Both the position numbers and the translations under genes were made by a program. A stretch of 64,000 nt of DNA from Apostichopus japonicus (lineage: Eukaryota > Echinodermata > Holothuroidea > Aspidochirotida > Stichopodidae), in NCBI RefSeq assembly GCF_037975245.1, contig NC_092580.1, positions 13,113,501 through 13,177,500 of the forward strand, written 5' to 3'. The notes beneath the pieces are model-generated. The model was not told the DNA's origin and did not search any database. It saw nothing but the letters and a program-made list of their open reading frames with translations. Positions 1 through 13,816 of the stretch are shown here, one piece after another (position 1 is the stretch's first letter; each line of letters begins with the position of its first letter).

Positions 1-8
1 GAAATTAC

Positions 9-330
9 TCATGTTGTGAGGAGACAGGTAAGCTTGTCTCTCGTAATTATCCAAATTCGTTTTTGGGATATATATCAATTTTTAATTTGCGACGTATCTG
101 GGCATATGATCCTCAAATGGTACGTTGCAGCAATTTAACCATTGAAGCACACCAACCAAGTATTGCTAGAAATTGTTGTTGGAGTTTATTATACGCTCTA
201 CGAGATAAGATGCTGTTCTATTTCCATTTCAAGAGCACTCGTCATCGATTGATCAACCACTCCATCAGATTCTTTCATGATCAAAAGACATGTTTTCCTC
301 CCCCCCCTTTCCTCTATGCCTTTGTTATGT
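9..330 (+). pseudogene. Degenerate retroelement fragment with a zinc-knuckle-like segment
   Basis: The frame starting near base 9 reads CCEETGKLVSRNYPN, which looks like a decayed CCHC knuckle (CxxCGExGHxxxxC). Bases 12-78 match 23469-23533 closely, so this is a repeated element and not a unique gene. The frame continues to about 330 without recognisable domains. Retroelement origin is inference. Confidence 0.35.
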
Positions 331-531
331 AATTACATTAGAATTTAATCATGGTGCGATACAAAATGAACGCCAGATCAACTTGCTCATGAATGCTTAT
401 TTGAAATGGCACTTAAACAGCTCAGCTTAATAAGTTGTATTGTCATGGGATGACAGACTCTCTGGAACAAATCTTTAGATTTTCTTTCGAGCTATTAAAG
501 GGATGGCAGAAGGATTGTCCTTTATCCTTAG

Positions 532-598
532 TAGGGCTGCACATTTACGTTTAATGATCTAAACGATTAAACGGCCAAAGTTTTGTTCGTTTAAACGT
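532..598. mobile_element. Fragment of a hAT-type terminal repeat
   Basis: Begins TAGGGCTGCAC and continues with repeated TAAACG motifs in both orientations. This wording is typical of non-autonomous hAT ends. No matching second end or target duplication was found nearby. Confidence 0.35.
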
Positions 599-993
599 GA
601 CCTTTTGACTTCGACTTCCGTAACAATTGAGCTACACGAAATATGTGGTCAACAATGGAATTTTACCCTGATTGAAGTCATAACTTTTTTTCTGGTCAAA
701 ACAATGATTGGAATATTACATGATAGTCTCAGAAACAATTCAAGTACATCTCCTTACCATGCTTGCTTGTTGTCCAAACGTACGTACTTGTATGGGACAG
801 AATGTTTCCAGACAATGGGTAGGGACTATTAGCCAATGGATCAATTAATTTTCAGAGGGTAGACCTTTAATAGACAACTAAATGTCCAAGAGAATAGGAA
901 CAAAATGCTCCAAGTGTGATAGTAAAAATGCTCTTCAAAAGTTTGAACATGATGGAGTTGCCATTATCTACCTGAACCTTCTACTGTATGTAG

Positions 994-1355
994 CAGGACT
1001 GGGCATGTAGTCGGGTCCAGCAGATTCAAGTCCGGGTCCAGTCAGTCTGATTTTAAAAAGCAGACCAAGTCCAAGACTAGTCCCAGTCCAGTCCCCTCCC
1101 CAACTCCCTCCCCCCCATCTCCGAGTCCAAGTATCAGTCTTAGTTGTGTACTTTTATCTCGATTTCAAGGTAAGGGCTGGTTTGCCAAGATCGGAATCTT
1201 CGTTACGTCATCCGTCATGCACAGCACCCTATCAGATTAATAGAATGGTTATTAATGGAGTCTGGTATTAATGGAGCATTAATGGAGTCCAAAGCTACCC
1301 CAGTTCGAGAAGTACACAGAATAACGGACTCGAGTCCGAGTTCTGTTCAGCCCTG
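994..1355. mobile_element. Putative hAT-like MITE (~360 bp)
   Basis: The left end CAGGACTGGGCA and the reverse complement of the right end (CAGGGCTGAACA) form an imperfect terminal inverted repeat. Both are followed by GTCC/GGAC-rich subterminal sequence. No clear 8-bp target duplication remains, so it is an old copy or the boundary is slightly off. Confidence 0.45.
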
Positions 1356-2898
1356 CTTTCTGGTCACCAATTTTTCTATACTGTATTGTCATGTCCCGCT
1401 TCAGAGCACTCGTATTGTCAGTACGAGCAGTATGAATATCACGTTTCTATCATATCAAGGTTAGGAACTGTTTGTACTGTCAATACAAGTGCTTTGAGAG
1501 CATGATATTGGAGTACAGTTTAGAGAGGTATTAGCATTAGGCAATTGTCCCAACTGGCTGTTCTGGTATATTTGGGGATGAATATCCATGACCCTTACAT
1601 GAATATCCATGACCCTTACATGGCAATCTGGGATACTCTGCCTGAAATTTTTGTCAAATCCCACCACTACTACGAACAGTGTTCGATTTTTCCGGTATCG
1701 CATCGCAAAATGCGATCCAAAACGACAAACTTGCGAGACGTTTCCAAATCAGCATTGCACATTGTGCCGACTTGTGCGATACAAATTCCTAGTCAGATTT
1801 GGGAGCAAACACTCAAACCTTAACTTACGAACTGTCGATCACAATGTAGAAGTTATAATTTATTGAGTTTATACTCAATGTACAACTTATTCACTTGACC
1901 GTATAGCCCCCCAAAAAAACCTGAAAAAATAATATCCTACCATAGTTAAGTGTAAAGCAAATAGCCTAACCACCTCGGCGGTTACGGATCTCACGTAACT
2001 AAAAGGTTCCCTGGCAACGTGCAAAAAAATGTTAACAAACAGGTGTTACACAGGGGATGAGCTCACAGTTGTTGGGAAGGTACCTGGGCAAATTCGCAGC
2101 ACATGTACCGTGGTACAGTAGTTGGGTATAGGGTTAAACACTGCAGTTGTAAAAATGTACGCATAGTGCACGCTATTCATTGTTAGGCAGTCTAGAAACG
2201 GGGCTTTGCTGAACGTTGTTTGTTTCATAATATAGGAAGTTTTGTAAGTTGCACTTTTTAAAGATTGAAAGACAGATTAAATCTCTTTTCATTTTATAAC
2301 ATAATATAGCTACTTTAACTTGTCATTTTAAAATTTTCATCAGTTTCGTGACAATTTAAATAAAAAAAGTTGTCAGTATTTTGCATCCTCAACTGCGAAT
2401 TTTTTCATCGCCAGACATCGCAAAAAATGACAACAATTTTCGGGGGCTTTCGCCCCCAGGATCCCCACGAGGGGTTCTACCCCATGACCCCACCATAGCC
2501 CTAAGACGGGCCCCTGGACACCACGCCTTTATGCTCGCACGTTACGCGTGCTAGGCAGGCGAACACCGGCGGGAAATCGGCAGTGTGTTCGCGGGAAATT
2601 GAACAAGGTTTTCCAACACTGCTGAACTGTGCAGTTACTGTATGCATCATGTTCAAGGTTTTCACGGAGGCCTTTGAGGAAATGAATGGTTAGTACAGTG
2701 TATATATGCTGCACTAATGCTGTGTGTAGGCCAAGGTTCACGAAGGTCATTGGTTATATTCGCACGCCGTAGACGTGTTTTTAGATGTTACGGAGAGTCA
2801 GGTTTCCATGGATATTAATCGAAAATGAATCTGAGTTTAACTGACGCTAAAGAAATGGATCGTCTTGGGCAGATTAACAAATCATTGCAAGTATAAAT
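1356..2898. other. Non-coding stretch with a short duplication and a GC-rich patch
   Basis: No gene is supported. A 21-bp unit is repeated exactly at 1579-1599 and 1600-1620. A GC-rich patch at 2437-2520 (GGGGGCTTTCGCCCCC, then GGGG/CCCC blocks) contrasts with the AT-rich surroundings and looks like a fragment of a dispersed repeat. Confidence 0.5.
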
Positions 2899-2937
2899 AA
2901 GTACAGGTAGCTCTGCTGTTAAAAAGAAAAGTTCAAT

Positions 2938-3049
2938 ATCGGTTTGCTGTTATCGGCAAGTAGGCAAAATTTTACCGATACCGATATGCTGCCGATATTG
3001 CAAATATCGGCCGATACCGATATTGAAAACGATTATCGTAGCAACACTA
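2938..3049. mobile_element. TATCGG-rich hAT-like terminal fragment
   Basis: Tandem and inverted TATCGG/CCGATA words lead to a right end that reads TAGTGTTGCTACGATAA on the minus strand, a hAT-style terminus. GTATAAAT occurs just after the end (3050-3057) and again at 2891-2898, which could be a target duplication of a shortened copy. Confidence 0.4.
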
Positions 3050-3057
3050 GTATAAAT

Positions 3058-4164
3058 AATAATAATAAACAAACATTTTCTAGTTAATACATTGATCACC
3101 AACATTTGGTCCGTTTTGTGGTAATTTCAAAACTGCTATTCAATATTGGGAAACTGCTATGCAACAAAAATATTGTATAGCAATTGTCAAAATTTGTTGC
3201 TATGCAATTTTTTGGCCATAAGTCGAACACTGACTACGTACATGTCCATTTCTCACTGCTAATACTGTTCTATATTTTGGGTATATATATATATATATGT
3301 ACTACCTATCAATTTCAGCAGGAAAATTTGAAGATTCACAGGCTGCCATCAATAGCTCACGTTACAATGCTGGAAGGTTGTACTGAATACCTACATACAT
3401 ACATACATGCATACATATATATGTATAGGTGAAAGTGAATGTCTCATATATCAAATCTTCCGTTTGTCAAGTAGGCCAAAGGTATCTTTATTTCACATAC
3501 ATGTGGGTGAATGCTGTAATGTGAGTAACAAGGAGGAAGTATTAATGCCTGTTATCCTGACCTTTACAGGATTTCTATAGGATGGTCAGTTTGTATTCTA
3601 GGAAACTACTCAGCTCTTTTAAGAAGTTATCGTATCCTCAAACCTTGCCATCATTTTCAGAATCCGCATTTCTTCCAAAGAATATCGCTGGAAGCTTTTC
3701 AGAAATTAACCATCATGGACCTCTGATTCCTTCTACTTCCTTCTACTTTCTCACAGACATTAAGGAGAGTGATAGATCGATAGATAAAATTGGATAAATA
3801 GATATAATTTCAATGTCTCAGTGTGTGGATTATTACTACGTTTTCAGAATGGCAGTGAAATGCTTGTTGAAACTGGAGTACTTTGAGGATGTTCAGTATG
3901 TATGTACACTTTGTGAATTTCTGGTATATTTGGGAGCAATATTTACTCATGGTGACCTTTAAAAATGTCCCCTTGGATCTCATCAGCGAAGCGCCCATAG
4001 CTCCAGATGGTACATCTACAGTAGATCCCGGTACTTGAAATGACGCAGTGACTGGTTCAATTCCTAAATTTTGAAGCTTAACAGTGGCTATCTTTTCTTG
4101 AGATACATTTAAGGTACAATCTTGCCGCATATGGACCTAATATTACATTTATCATGGCCCCCAT
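3058..4164. other. No gene seen
   Basis: AT-rich unique-looking DNA with short AT and CATA simple repeats near 3280-3295 and 3390-3425. The open frames here have no recognisable protein features. Confidence 0.5.
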
Positions 4165-4318
4165 GTCAAATTATATTAATAATTATTATATTATTATTAT
4201 ATTATTATTATTATTACTATTATTATATTATATTAATATTATTATATTATATCATATTATATTATTATTGTATATTATTATATATTGTAATATTATTATA
4301 TTATTTATTATTATATTT
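4165..4318. repeat. ATT/TATT-rich low-complexity tract
   Basis: About 150 nt made almost entirely of ATT, TAT and ATTAT units. It creates an artificial Tyr/Leu/Ile-rich reading frame. Confidence 0.9.
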
Positions 4319-7300
4319 CAAAAACTATGAATAAGTGCGACTGCAAATGACAAAATCTATTACACCCACCCTTCAAAGACTCGACTCCAAATGGCACTTT
4401 GCTTTGTTCATTGATGAAATTTGTTCCAGGGCTGGAATGAGGGTTTCCATTGATGTTGATATTGATAGTGACAGTTAATACTGACAGGGAAGGTCAGATA
4501 TCAACTATTGTCATTGTCTGCAGATGTCAGTTGTGGTTATATAACGTCACGGTTAACTTTCCTAACCTTTGGTTTTAAGACTTCATTCACTCGTCGTCGT
4601 CGTCGATATCATCTATGTTAACATTAAATGATTATGCAAGCCATGCTATCGATACTATAACAGTTACTACACTGCAGTAATCGCTGCATAAACGTACTGT
4701 GATATGTCTAGTTTTAACTGTCATCACTCGAGCAGAAAGAACTGCACATCTGGTATTAACATTGCAAAATGCACAGCTGTGTATCTTTCATGTTTGGACA
4801 TCTCCATCTGGAATATATTAAACCGATCTAAAGAGCCTCGCTACCTCAATGTCGCTCTGGCAAGTGAAAGCATCATAAGTCGGCAAGTAGCTCCTCCCTC
4901 CGAGTGAACTCATTTAAAAGCAGTCCGAGGAAAATTCTAGAATTTTGATGAAAAGTGGATCATCGCTGTTTGTCAATGTTAATGTATATCAGCCATTGAG
5001 TGCCCTGCAATCTACAGTACAATACTGTAAATTCATTGCTAGATTAGAAATCCTTTTAGTGTATCTAGGTTGTAAGCTACGTCAATAATAAACCTTCACT
5101 AAGTGTAGCGTGGTGTTTGAATCAGGAAGGTGAAACATAAAGTTAATTCCTTCCTCAAAGTCAAATCTGCAAGTTTGTCTTAGAGTAGAGTAGACTAGCC
5201 CATAAAATGGAGCAAAACTTGCAGTTTACTTCCACAATTAATAAAGGCATTGAAGTTTGTCCTCCAGCGCTTGTCATGTAAATGCAGACACGATGGGGCT
5301 CTCTGGCCACGCCCAAATTCCACAGAGGGCTCTGTCGTATTGGATCCTACTGATCTAGCTTTGCGAACTTGACAAGCTGTACAAACCATAACAGTGCAGT
5401 GAGTTGATCACCATAGTAGAAGTATATAGAAGTATACATATCGTTCATAACTATTGAAAATGAAATCTTTTGAAACATTCTCTTAGAAGTTTCAAGTCAA
5501 ACTAAATAATCTACAGTATACAGCACCATAACTTGTGTTTTTTTGTGTTTGGCCAAGCTGCAACAAGTGGATCATTGAACCAGCGTGTTTGCATGCTTGT
5601 GAGCCCTTTCATGAGATTGTGTTTAATACTTGGATTCAGAGATCTGTAGACAGTAATATAACATGCACATTAGGACTAAAATATGACAGCGCCCTCTATT
5701 TAAAACGCTGGAGATCCACGAATCATTAAATGGCAAAAGCATGATATCACTTATCCTGAGGACTTAGAATTTTCCCCTTTCATATGCGCAGTATGAGCTG
5801 AATTGCCTATAGTTTATATACGCAGTATGAGCTGAATTGCTTATAGTTAAATTTATTTCGGCCCCTTTCGTGCCTCGTTTCACCCTGTGGCATGGGGTCC
5901 GATTTGCCGCTTAAAAACCTGTGCAGTAGTAAATCAAGGTCATTATCAGCCACTCCATTTGTAAAATTTGTCAGCAGCAAGCTGTTGACATCTGCAGTGT
6001 CTCCTGAAAGTGTATGTAGATGATACTCCAGCCAACACTATTGGACACAGTCAGTATATATATCTACAGCACAGTGTTTGAGTAACATGTGATGCTCTAT
6101 ATGAGAGTGACAATGATAAGTGGTGGGGGAAGGGAGGGGGGACAGAAGGGGGACAAGAGAGACAAGGATGAGTAACAAGATTTTATGTGAACGGTAAAGT
6201 TTAATGCTGAAACAATACCTGTAGGTCTCTGACCTAGTAGGGTGATATTGTATGGTGGTAGTTGTGTGGGGCAATAGGTCATGAAGTCAGTTATCTGTAC
6301 ATATCCTAGACTAGGTCAAATTTGAGATTTTGTGGTTTTAAGTATTTCTTTTAAAATGATATCTACTTTTTTTAAATTGTTTTATGAAATTTCTTTCTTT
6401 GAGGAGTATGCAAAGTAGATCTGCCTGTCACTGTACTTTTGTGGTTTGGACAGAATTATTGTTCTATCCTAGTTTGTTTCCATATTGGGGAATTAATATC
6501 GGACATTTAATATCAGAGAATATGACAAGTTTTGTCTTTATTGGGTTGTGTGGGTTGTATCATTTCTGTATTAGTCTTGTAGTCCGAAGAAGAGCAGTGT
6601 GCGCTGCAGTCAACGTACTATGAAACTGTTACATGTACTGTATGAAAGCTACGTAGGTACATCACTAGTGTAACTTTTATGTTGCGGTGGGCTGAAAATG
6701 ACATTAAAGCCAAGCCAGATTTTTTGAGAAGTCGAGCGACATGATGAGATTTACAGTTCAGCCGTCACTAGATATTTGGAATATCCAAGCACGTTGATGA
6801 AGATTTATAAACAGTCAATTAATGCACTTAATTTAAGTCTTCCCAATTTTCCTTTTCTTTACTTTGTTTGCTTTTTGCTTTTGTTTTTTGGCTCTTAGAA
6901 TGATTAATTAAGTGTTCAGAAGTACAGGTCTGTGACATACAGTAAATGTAAACCTGTCATAAAATGGTAGACCTTTCAAAAAATGGTAGATCTATTTCAA
7001 TCCCGAAAGCACGTCAACTGGCCTTCACTCTCCTTAAAATTCTGTAAAATGATGTCAGAGTCGACTATATACTCCTGTAATTGTTACAGTACGTCTCATG
7101 CTTGCTTAAGTTGTGCTTCCTTATAAATGCATTACGTACGTGTATGGAAATCAAAGATTGTTCAATCTATAGATATACGAAGAATGCCATAGAAGGTCGC
7201 GGGAAACACAACACGGGCGATGACGACGTCGACACAACTCTGATTGCTGACGAATTGTAAATCTTATTGCCGTGAGCCGGTGCTTTGTTTTTTTTGTATC

Positions 7301-10260
7301 CTTTTTTTTCTTTCTATCTTTTTTTTTTGTGGTCCACTAAAGACAAGACAAGAAGTTTCGTCAGGACTGTTTTGGGGATTGCAGACTTTGTAGCCGACAG
7401 CAGTTTAAAGAAGTAAATAATTGGATTTTATCGAGAGAAAGATTTAAAGGTCATTGTTGAGTGTTTAAATGGCTCGTATGCCAATCCACTGGGGAGATTT
7501 GGACATATCTATGCAGGTTGTCGGTACACAGATTTCTCAATCAGAAATTAAACAGTTAAATAACTCACCAAGAAAAACAGAGAGATAGAGTTAGAGAGAG
7601 AGAGAAAAGGAGAGGAAAAAACCCAGAAACAACTGAGAAGTCTACTATAGTAGGAATAGAAAATTATACACAGGATGCATATATGTCGGTTTTCAACTTT
7701 GTAGTGGGGAAAGAAAATCAAGAGAATTATCAATCTGCGACTTTAGCTATAATGAATGAAAAAAACTACCAGCCTAATTTTTAGTCACAATTAAACCCAG
7801 TGCTTCTTAAAGTATCGTTACCCTTAGCATCAAATACACATTTGTTAATTACATTGTACAATTCTGTCTAGACCATGCAGAAACCTTTTTTTCAAAAATC
7901 TACTATCAATTATTATACGGTTTGCCTGTAAGTTACGTATGTACTGTACCCGTTTACTGTACCTGTTCTATCCGTAGAGATTATTGATAGAATTTAACGG
8001 TTTCTTGTCAGGCTATAGCATACCTCGGTTAGTTTTGTCAGTTTTTTTTTCCATTTTTCCATTCTACTTGCGAAGGATGACTGCAGATCAACAGCAGCAG
8101 CAGGTTGATATTATTAAGCCTAAGAGCCTGAGAATATGAAGACAAAAACGTGTACAGTAGTCCATGGCAACTATCAGTATAAAGCTCAAAGTGTCTCCGG
8201 GGAAGGAAAAGACTCAATCACCGTCTTTTTAAAAGAGGGTTCATGTTTTGTTTATTGGGGGGTTTTTTTTTGCTCGACTTTTGACGAAGAACGTAGAGAT
8301 TGGGTTCATGCACAGGCCGTTTCGTGTAGGATATTCACCCCGAAGTGTTTCTGGAAGCCCTGGCTGCATGATATTTGTGAACTAGATAGTGAACTAGACG
8401 TCACCGAATAACGGTCGCATCCTCATCATCGTCCTGGCTGACGTTATCTGGATGGGATCCTATATCCGTGACTTGCCTTTCCTCAACCGATCTGGGGTGA
8501 CAAAGTCGGCATGGATAATGCATTATGCTGATGAATAATGATTAATCACGGGCAATAAAGTCTGGAAGAACATTTCAAACTTCAGGGTTATTGAATACAT
8601 GTGTCACATACATCGATTAAACTATCTGTGTCAAGTAGAGCTCTCCTCTGGCAGCACTCAGGCATACACAAAGAGCAGCCCTTTTTCATATCTGATAACT
8701 CACATATATACATGTGCATGCATGCAGTCAGATTGTGTGCATTCGGTTTAATATGTGGCGCTCCGTGTTGAACAAACATCCTTCCTACTTACGGAGGACT
8801 TATGGAAATCAATTTTAAATCATTTACAAGGACCACAGGGTATGCGTAGTGGTGAAGTTAAAAAGGTCACCTCTCTGCTCGCATCGATCATCCACCGAAG
8901 ATGAGCATAACATGTGTTCATCCAGTCAGCGTCACATCTCTTCTCATATGTGCTGAACATTTTCAGATTGGAAAAGATCTTAATCTTTTAGCAACGTTTT
9001 GCTTCTGAAGTTTTCACGTAATCTATTTTAATAGGTCAGTGCAAGAACTAGGGTTTCAGTAATTTTATAATGTGTATGAAAATTGGCACATGTGGTTTAT
9101 CGATTAAGTTTGAAGATACGACGATCATAAAAATCATATACTTTAAATAAGCAGTGGAATTAAGAAGTTATTTGACATTGTACATAAAGTAACTGTGATA
9201 AACAAAACAGTAGTACAGTACTCAAATCAACCTATAGCCTAGAAATGAACGTTAGGAACAGTTTAGCCACCTGCATCCACCTCTACCGGCCTACTACAGG
9301 GCCAACACCCACCCACCCACTTCCTCTTGCTTCAAAATCAACCATTTTCCTATATTCTTCTCTTGAACACAGGATGTCTCCTCCAGAGCTACAAACATGG
9401 TTTCTCTATGTAGAGACAGCATTCTGTAGACTGCTGTAGGCTAGTGTGTAAGTTGAAATCTTGTGGTATATATTCTAGCATATATACCTACTGCAGAACA
9501 TGGCTCCTATACATTCAGATCACTACCAAAATACCCCATTTATACCCATCCTTCCCCCCGAAAAACTTGCAATTTTTGTTTTCAAGTCTATTGTGGGTTA
9601 GCGCAGGGTTGGAAACCCTTGTGATGTATGAATAATCCGAATTGGGTTCATTGGCAAATTTTACGATCCTATAGTGAGAATTCACTTTGCCAAAAACAAA
9701 TATGTAATAAAGAAAAGAAGATAAAACCAATATAACAACAAAAAAGGGCCAAGAGGTACTGTATTAAAAGAAGCAGATGTAGATAAAGAAATGAACAACC
9801 AAGCATCAGTAGAGTATTTGCCTATTCTTTTCCATTGTAAAATAACGTATTTTGTGAAAGGAGAGGTCGTTTGTGAACAATATATCTAGTGGATATCATG
9901 CGTACCTTACCGTAGCAAACATGTTGATGGGAAGTTCAGTAAGATTTTTGCTACTCTTGTGATAGTGTATACATTATCTGAGCTGTGAAGTCCTTGTACA
10001 ATGGCCTGTGGTATTCATGCTGTGGGATGTGAACATAATTATGCTTTTGTATCGAAAATTGACTTTCCTTTCAGTATTCAATGTCAAATGTGATGTGTGC
10101 GATAGTCCCGATACTGCAAAAAAGTAACAATATACATATGTTTAACTCATTATGTCGAGGCAGCAATTCAAATTTATGTTTTCATTGCAAGCACATTGAT
10201 TGGGACACTTTTTAAAGTATGCTGCAGATGTATGTGTGGATTCCTGTTGGTACTGGAGTG
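4319..10260. other. Long stretch without a supported gene
   Basis: I see no exon, RNA gene or complete mobile element here. A 34-bp direct repeat (CGCAGTATGAGCTGAATTGC...) occurs at 5787 and 5821. A GTC triplet cluster lies near 4592-4605. All open frames are short and unlike known proteins. Confidence 0.5.
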
Positions 10261-10416
10261 TACATACATACATACATACATACATACATACATACATACA
10301 TACATACATACATACATACATACATACATACATACATACATACATACATACATACATACATACATACATACATACATACATACATACATACATACATACA
10401 TACATACATACATACA

Positions 10417-10446
<30 letters not shown>
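10261..10446. repeat. (TACA)n microsatellite, ~46 units
   Basis: An uninterrupted 4-bp repeat of 186 bp. All six frames of the repeat are open, which gives false proteins of Tyr-Ile-His-Thr or Cys-Met-Tyr-Val repeats on the two strands. Confidence 0.98.
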
Positions 10447-10448
<2 letters not shown>

Positions 10449-13244
10449 CCCCGATCAAGTCGACCGGCAATAAAAGATTCACACACCCGGAAAGAATAAC
10501 ATGCCAGTCGTTGGAAATGCCCCAGATTTGGGCTTTTCATTCACATGCCAAATTTGTTATGCTTGACAGTTCGTGGCTACATGGTAATTAGGCTACAGAT
10601 TTGAAGATATCTCATCCATGACTCGCTTATATGTTAGAACTATATCTAGATACATATATATATATATATTGCTTGGGAGAGTATTGTACATGCATGTTTA
10701 ATAGTTGCTTGTAGAAATTGTAGATCCATGTCCTACTGACAGGATGCTTATTTACTGTTAAAACAAAGTTCATGAAATCAACCTTCTTTCAAAAGTTCCA
10801 GCATGAGCAAGTCTCCCCCCCCACCTTCTTTCACAGATCTCTATATTAATTATGTCTATAATATCCCCACCTGCAACCTATATAGTCAGCAGTTCTGACA
10901 GTTCAGAAAGTTTCAGATGAGTTCCCTTATAAAACAAATAATTGTGATAACAAACATATATTTAGTATATATATATTACTATATCCCTAAGCAGTTTATT
11001 CTGCATAAATTGGTTTTTACTCACAGCCAGCAAGAACTGCAATGACTATGAAAATAATGATCTTTTATTATGGATTTCATATGGATTTCATAATGTAGAA
11101 TGTTTTTTATATAGTAAGTAGAGATTGCGGTGGATACAGAGCTAGAAAAAAATCGAGGGATTGAGGTTTTTTGTTTGTTTGTGTGGTATCAAATGTTTGT
11201 AATATATATGCAAAGTTGATTCAGGTTCATAGAAAGTGATTCTGAAATACATTAAACTAGTATATATATACTGCTGGAGTACAATGTGTGTGTAATTGGA
11301 TTCTATTAAACTGGGACTTGGAACGGAGACAGTACGTATAGTATTGCTTGGATGAAGTCAAGTCTATTGATTTCCATTGAAAGCCCACAAACTGTATTAT
11401 AATCAAAACCAATTGACGTAAAACCAATTGAATGTAAAACCGAAACAAGTCACGTTTTAATACGGAAATTAATTTGACGCTCTCTGTCGCAATCCGAGCA
11501 CGGTTTTGTGTATCTGTGTCAATTAACGCATGTGTGGTACTTAAATGTCACGTGACATAGTATGTGAAATAGGCATGACGATATTTCACAGGTAATAAAA
11601 AAATCCTGACACTTGCTAGACATACAATCAGGCTGCTTTCCAGTTCTATGCAGACGGTACTGCATGTCATGTATGGGTCCTACTGGACGTAATGAGTGCA
11701 GCTGTTAGCGGTTCTCTGAGTCAAAGAAACACGATCTTGGGAGAGCGCTCACAAGCATGCGAAACGCCGGATGAACTTTCATACAGACGCTGGGTTGATT
11801 GACAAGTTCAAGGTGCCACCTTTGCAGTTTGGCCGGATGAAATAAAGCCCCCGCGCACAACGACTGTTTAATGACGGTTAACGATCAGAGACCTCGTTTA
11901 GGTCATATGTATGGAAAATTATCAATCCATGGTTGGTTGTATAATTTGTCAAGACTGTAGTTTTAGTCGTGAACCACCACAAGACTGCCAGTCGGGAAAA
12001 CGTTGCATGTTCGGTTTCCCGGACCGGAGCCGACGCAACTTATAAACCTTGCAAAATTTTGATCAGTGAGCGGTCTCACCGTGAGCACTTGCACACTTAC
12101 CGGTAGCGCCACTATCCATGTTTTCCACGTAACGACGACAGAGTTGAGTCAGGTCTTGTTCAGTCGGGCAGTGGGCGGCGGGAGTCAGGAAATCAAAATG
12201 AAACCAACTATAATACTAGTAAAGAGAAATTGCCTTACATGGCTGTGGAAATAGATCTGATTCACTGAAAAGAAACATGCCTACCACTTGATATTTTTCC
12301 ATGTACTTGATGTTGATAAAATATCTACTTTGTTTCTGATTGTGTTGAGCCTTGAAATTATTGCACTTTTTCTTCATGATTTATAGCAAAACATTATTAT
12401 TATTTTTGTAATTTCAAAAAAAGAACCTTGATGGTTACATGGTAAGCCATTAATATTCAGGTGATGAACATAGATATATATATCTCCATCACTTTCTATT
12501 CCATGTTGTCAGTGTAAATCGTCGAGTGCAACCACGTGAAGCGACGATGCGCAGCCTCTTGACAGTCCGAGGAGGTACTTTGGGAAATCCGTACATGAGA
12601 TTTAATAGGAAAAAAGCTAAAATATCAGTAACGAAAAAGTTTCCGGCAAATGCAGCAGGCTACTCGACGAGTTTTGCTTTCATATTTCCGTCGCCGCATA
12701 TCGCAGTTTTGAATGATAAAACGAATGGGTTTCGATTGCGAGATTGGGTCATCCAATGCCTTTGAACTCATCAGAGTGGGGTAGATTGATTTGGCATCTA
12801 CAGTGTGTGTCAATGGTGATTGAATTTCTCTGATGCTGCATATCAGTTGGAGACTTGAAGAACTGCCTCAGGTTTTTAAAAAAAAAAAGTATAAACATCG
12901 TCAAGCATGAAGGATCTGCAAGGGAGTCCAGTTAAAAATCAAGTAGATTGTCCGCTATTATATTGCAGGATTCGTTTTTTTTTTAAATTTCCCTTGTATG
13001 GGTCTGAGACCATATAGCTGTAATTTAAGAAAGGGGGGGGGGGGGTGGAGGGAAGTTTCTAGCCAGTATTTGAATTCAAGAGAATTTATTTTAAACAGAT
13101 CTTCAGGCTTACTTATTTTGTTGATTGATTTTTAGTAATAAATTTCTCCTCATGTTTCCATCTGGGTTTTCTGATGCTGGCTGTATGTGCTGCATCAGCC
13201 AGACATTTTATATGTACATGTGAGGTGTTGCTCTAAGCTGAATA
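10447..13244. other. No supported gene; slightly GC- and CpG-richer patch at about 11690-12200
   Basis: Bases 11690-12200 are richer in CpG than their surroundings and include GGGCGGCGGG near 12175, which could be promoter-like. No transcript feature can be attached to it. A 13-G run lies at 13033-13045. Confidence 0.35.
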
Positions 13245-13430
13245 TTAAAGAGGCCATGACACGAAAAATCCAACTCATCGAGAGTAACTTCCTCTGAATC
13301 TATGAGAAAATCTATGTTCAAAACTATCCTCAACACCTTGAAAACCTCAAGGACTAATTAGTAATTAACGTTTTAATAATCGCATCCGAAAATAGATACC
13401 TGAGAATGCGATTTCACAACAAGACAATGA

Positions 13431-13438
13431 TGACGTCA
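13431..13438. promoter_or_regulatory. CRE-type palindrome TGACGTCA in the transposon's left flank
   Basis: A perfect 8-bp cAMP response element core. Two more lie near the right end of the same element at 16226-16233 and 16236-16243, and one in PKA RII intron 4 at 36621-36628. Activity is unproven. Confidence 0.4.
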
Positions 13439-13605
13439 TGTTAGGAACACACGTGCAAAGCTCAGGCATGTATCGGATGCGCGACGATCATATCGTTCCA
13501 TATACAGTACACGCACATTTACACTGAGAGAACAACCACTGTATTACGCTATATCGTTAGAAATTTCAAGTTTGTTTTACAACTGTTGTAAACTATCCGA
13601 GAGAA

Positions 13606-13816
13606 ATGCCGGTCCGTTGTGTTGTTGGGGCTGCATAAATATCATTACCCATGCAATTAGCCTTCATCCATGGCTGAAGGACGAAAAAAAACACGGCGAT
13701 TATGACCAAGTTAGTGCACAACACCAGCGCCGATTTCACTGGGCCTAGCCAGTATGCAGTTCGAATGAAGCGAACACTTCACGGAAGCATACTACGATCC
13801 CTCCTTTTTGTTATGA
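13606..13816 (+). pseudogene. Broken THAP zinc-finger domain
   Basis: From the ATG at 13606 the frame reads MPVRCVVGA then stops. One base out of phase it continues GC.N...SLHPWLKDEKKHGDY, and in later frames VCS and EHFTEAYYDPSFLL follow. Together these are the ordered parts of a THAP domain (C-x2-4-C ... C-x2-H with the SLH.xPKD-like and EHF motifs), a DNA-binding finger common in transposases. At least two frameshifts and early stops make it non-functional. The domain identity rests on motif order. Confidence 0.65.

Noticed and set aside
5195-5389. Minus-strand Cys/His-containing frame as a retroviral-type integrase finger
   Set aside because: Cys and His spacing does not fit the HHCC pattern and there is no neighbouring integrase sequence.
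6384-6623. Frame ending LVVRRRAVCAAVNVL, reminiscent of the RII inhibitor motif RRxSVCAE
   Set aside because: The Ser/Thr or Ala position is misaligned by one codon, a stop follows at once, no donor site is near, and the upstream frame has no RII similarity. Likely chance.
10142-10591. Open frames of 77-132 codons with repeated YIHT or VCMY units on both strands
   Set aside because: They are translations of the TACA microsatellite; all frames are open simply because the repeat lacks stops.
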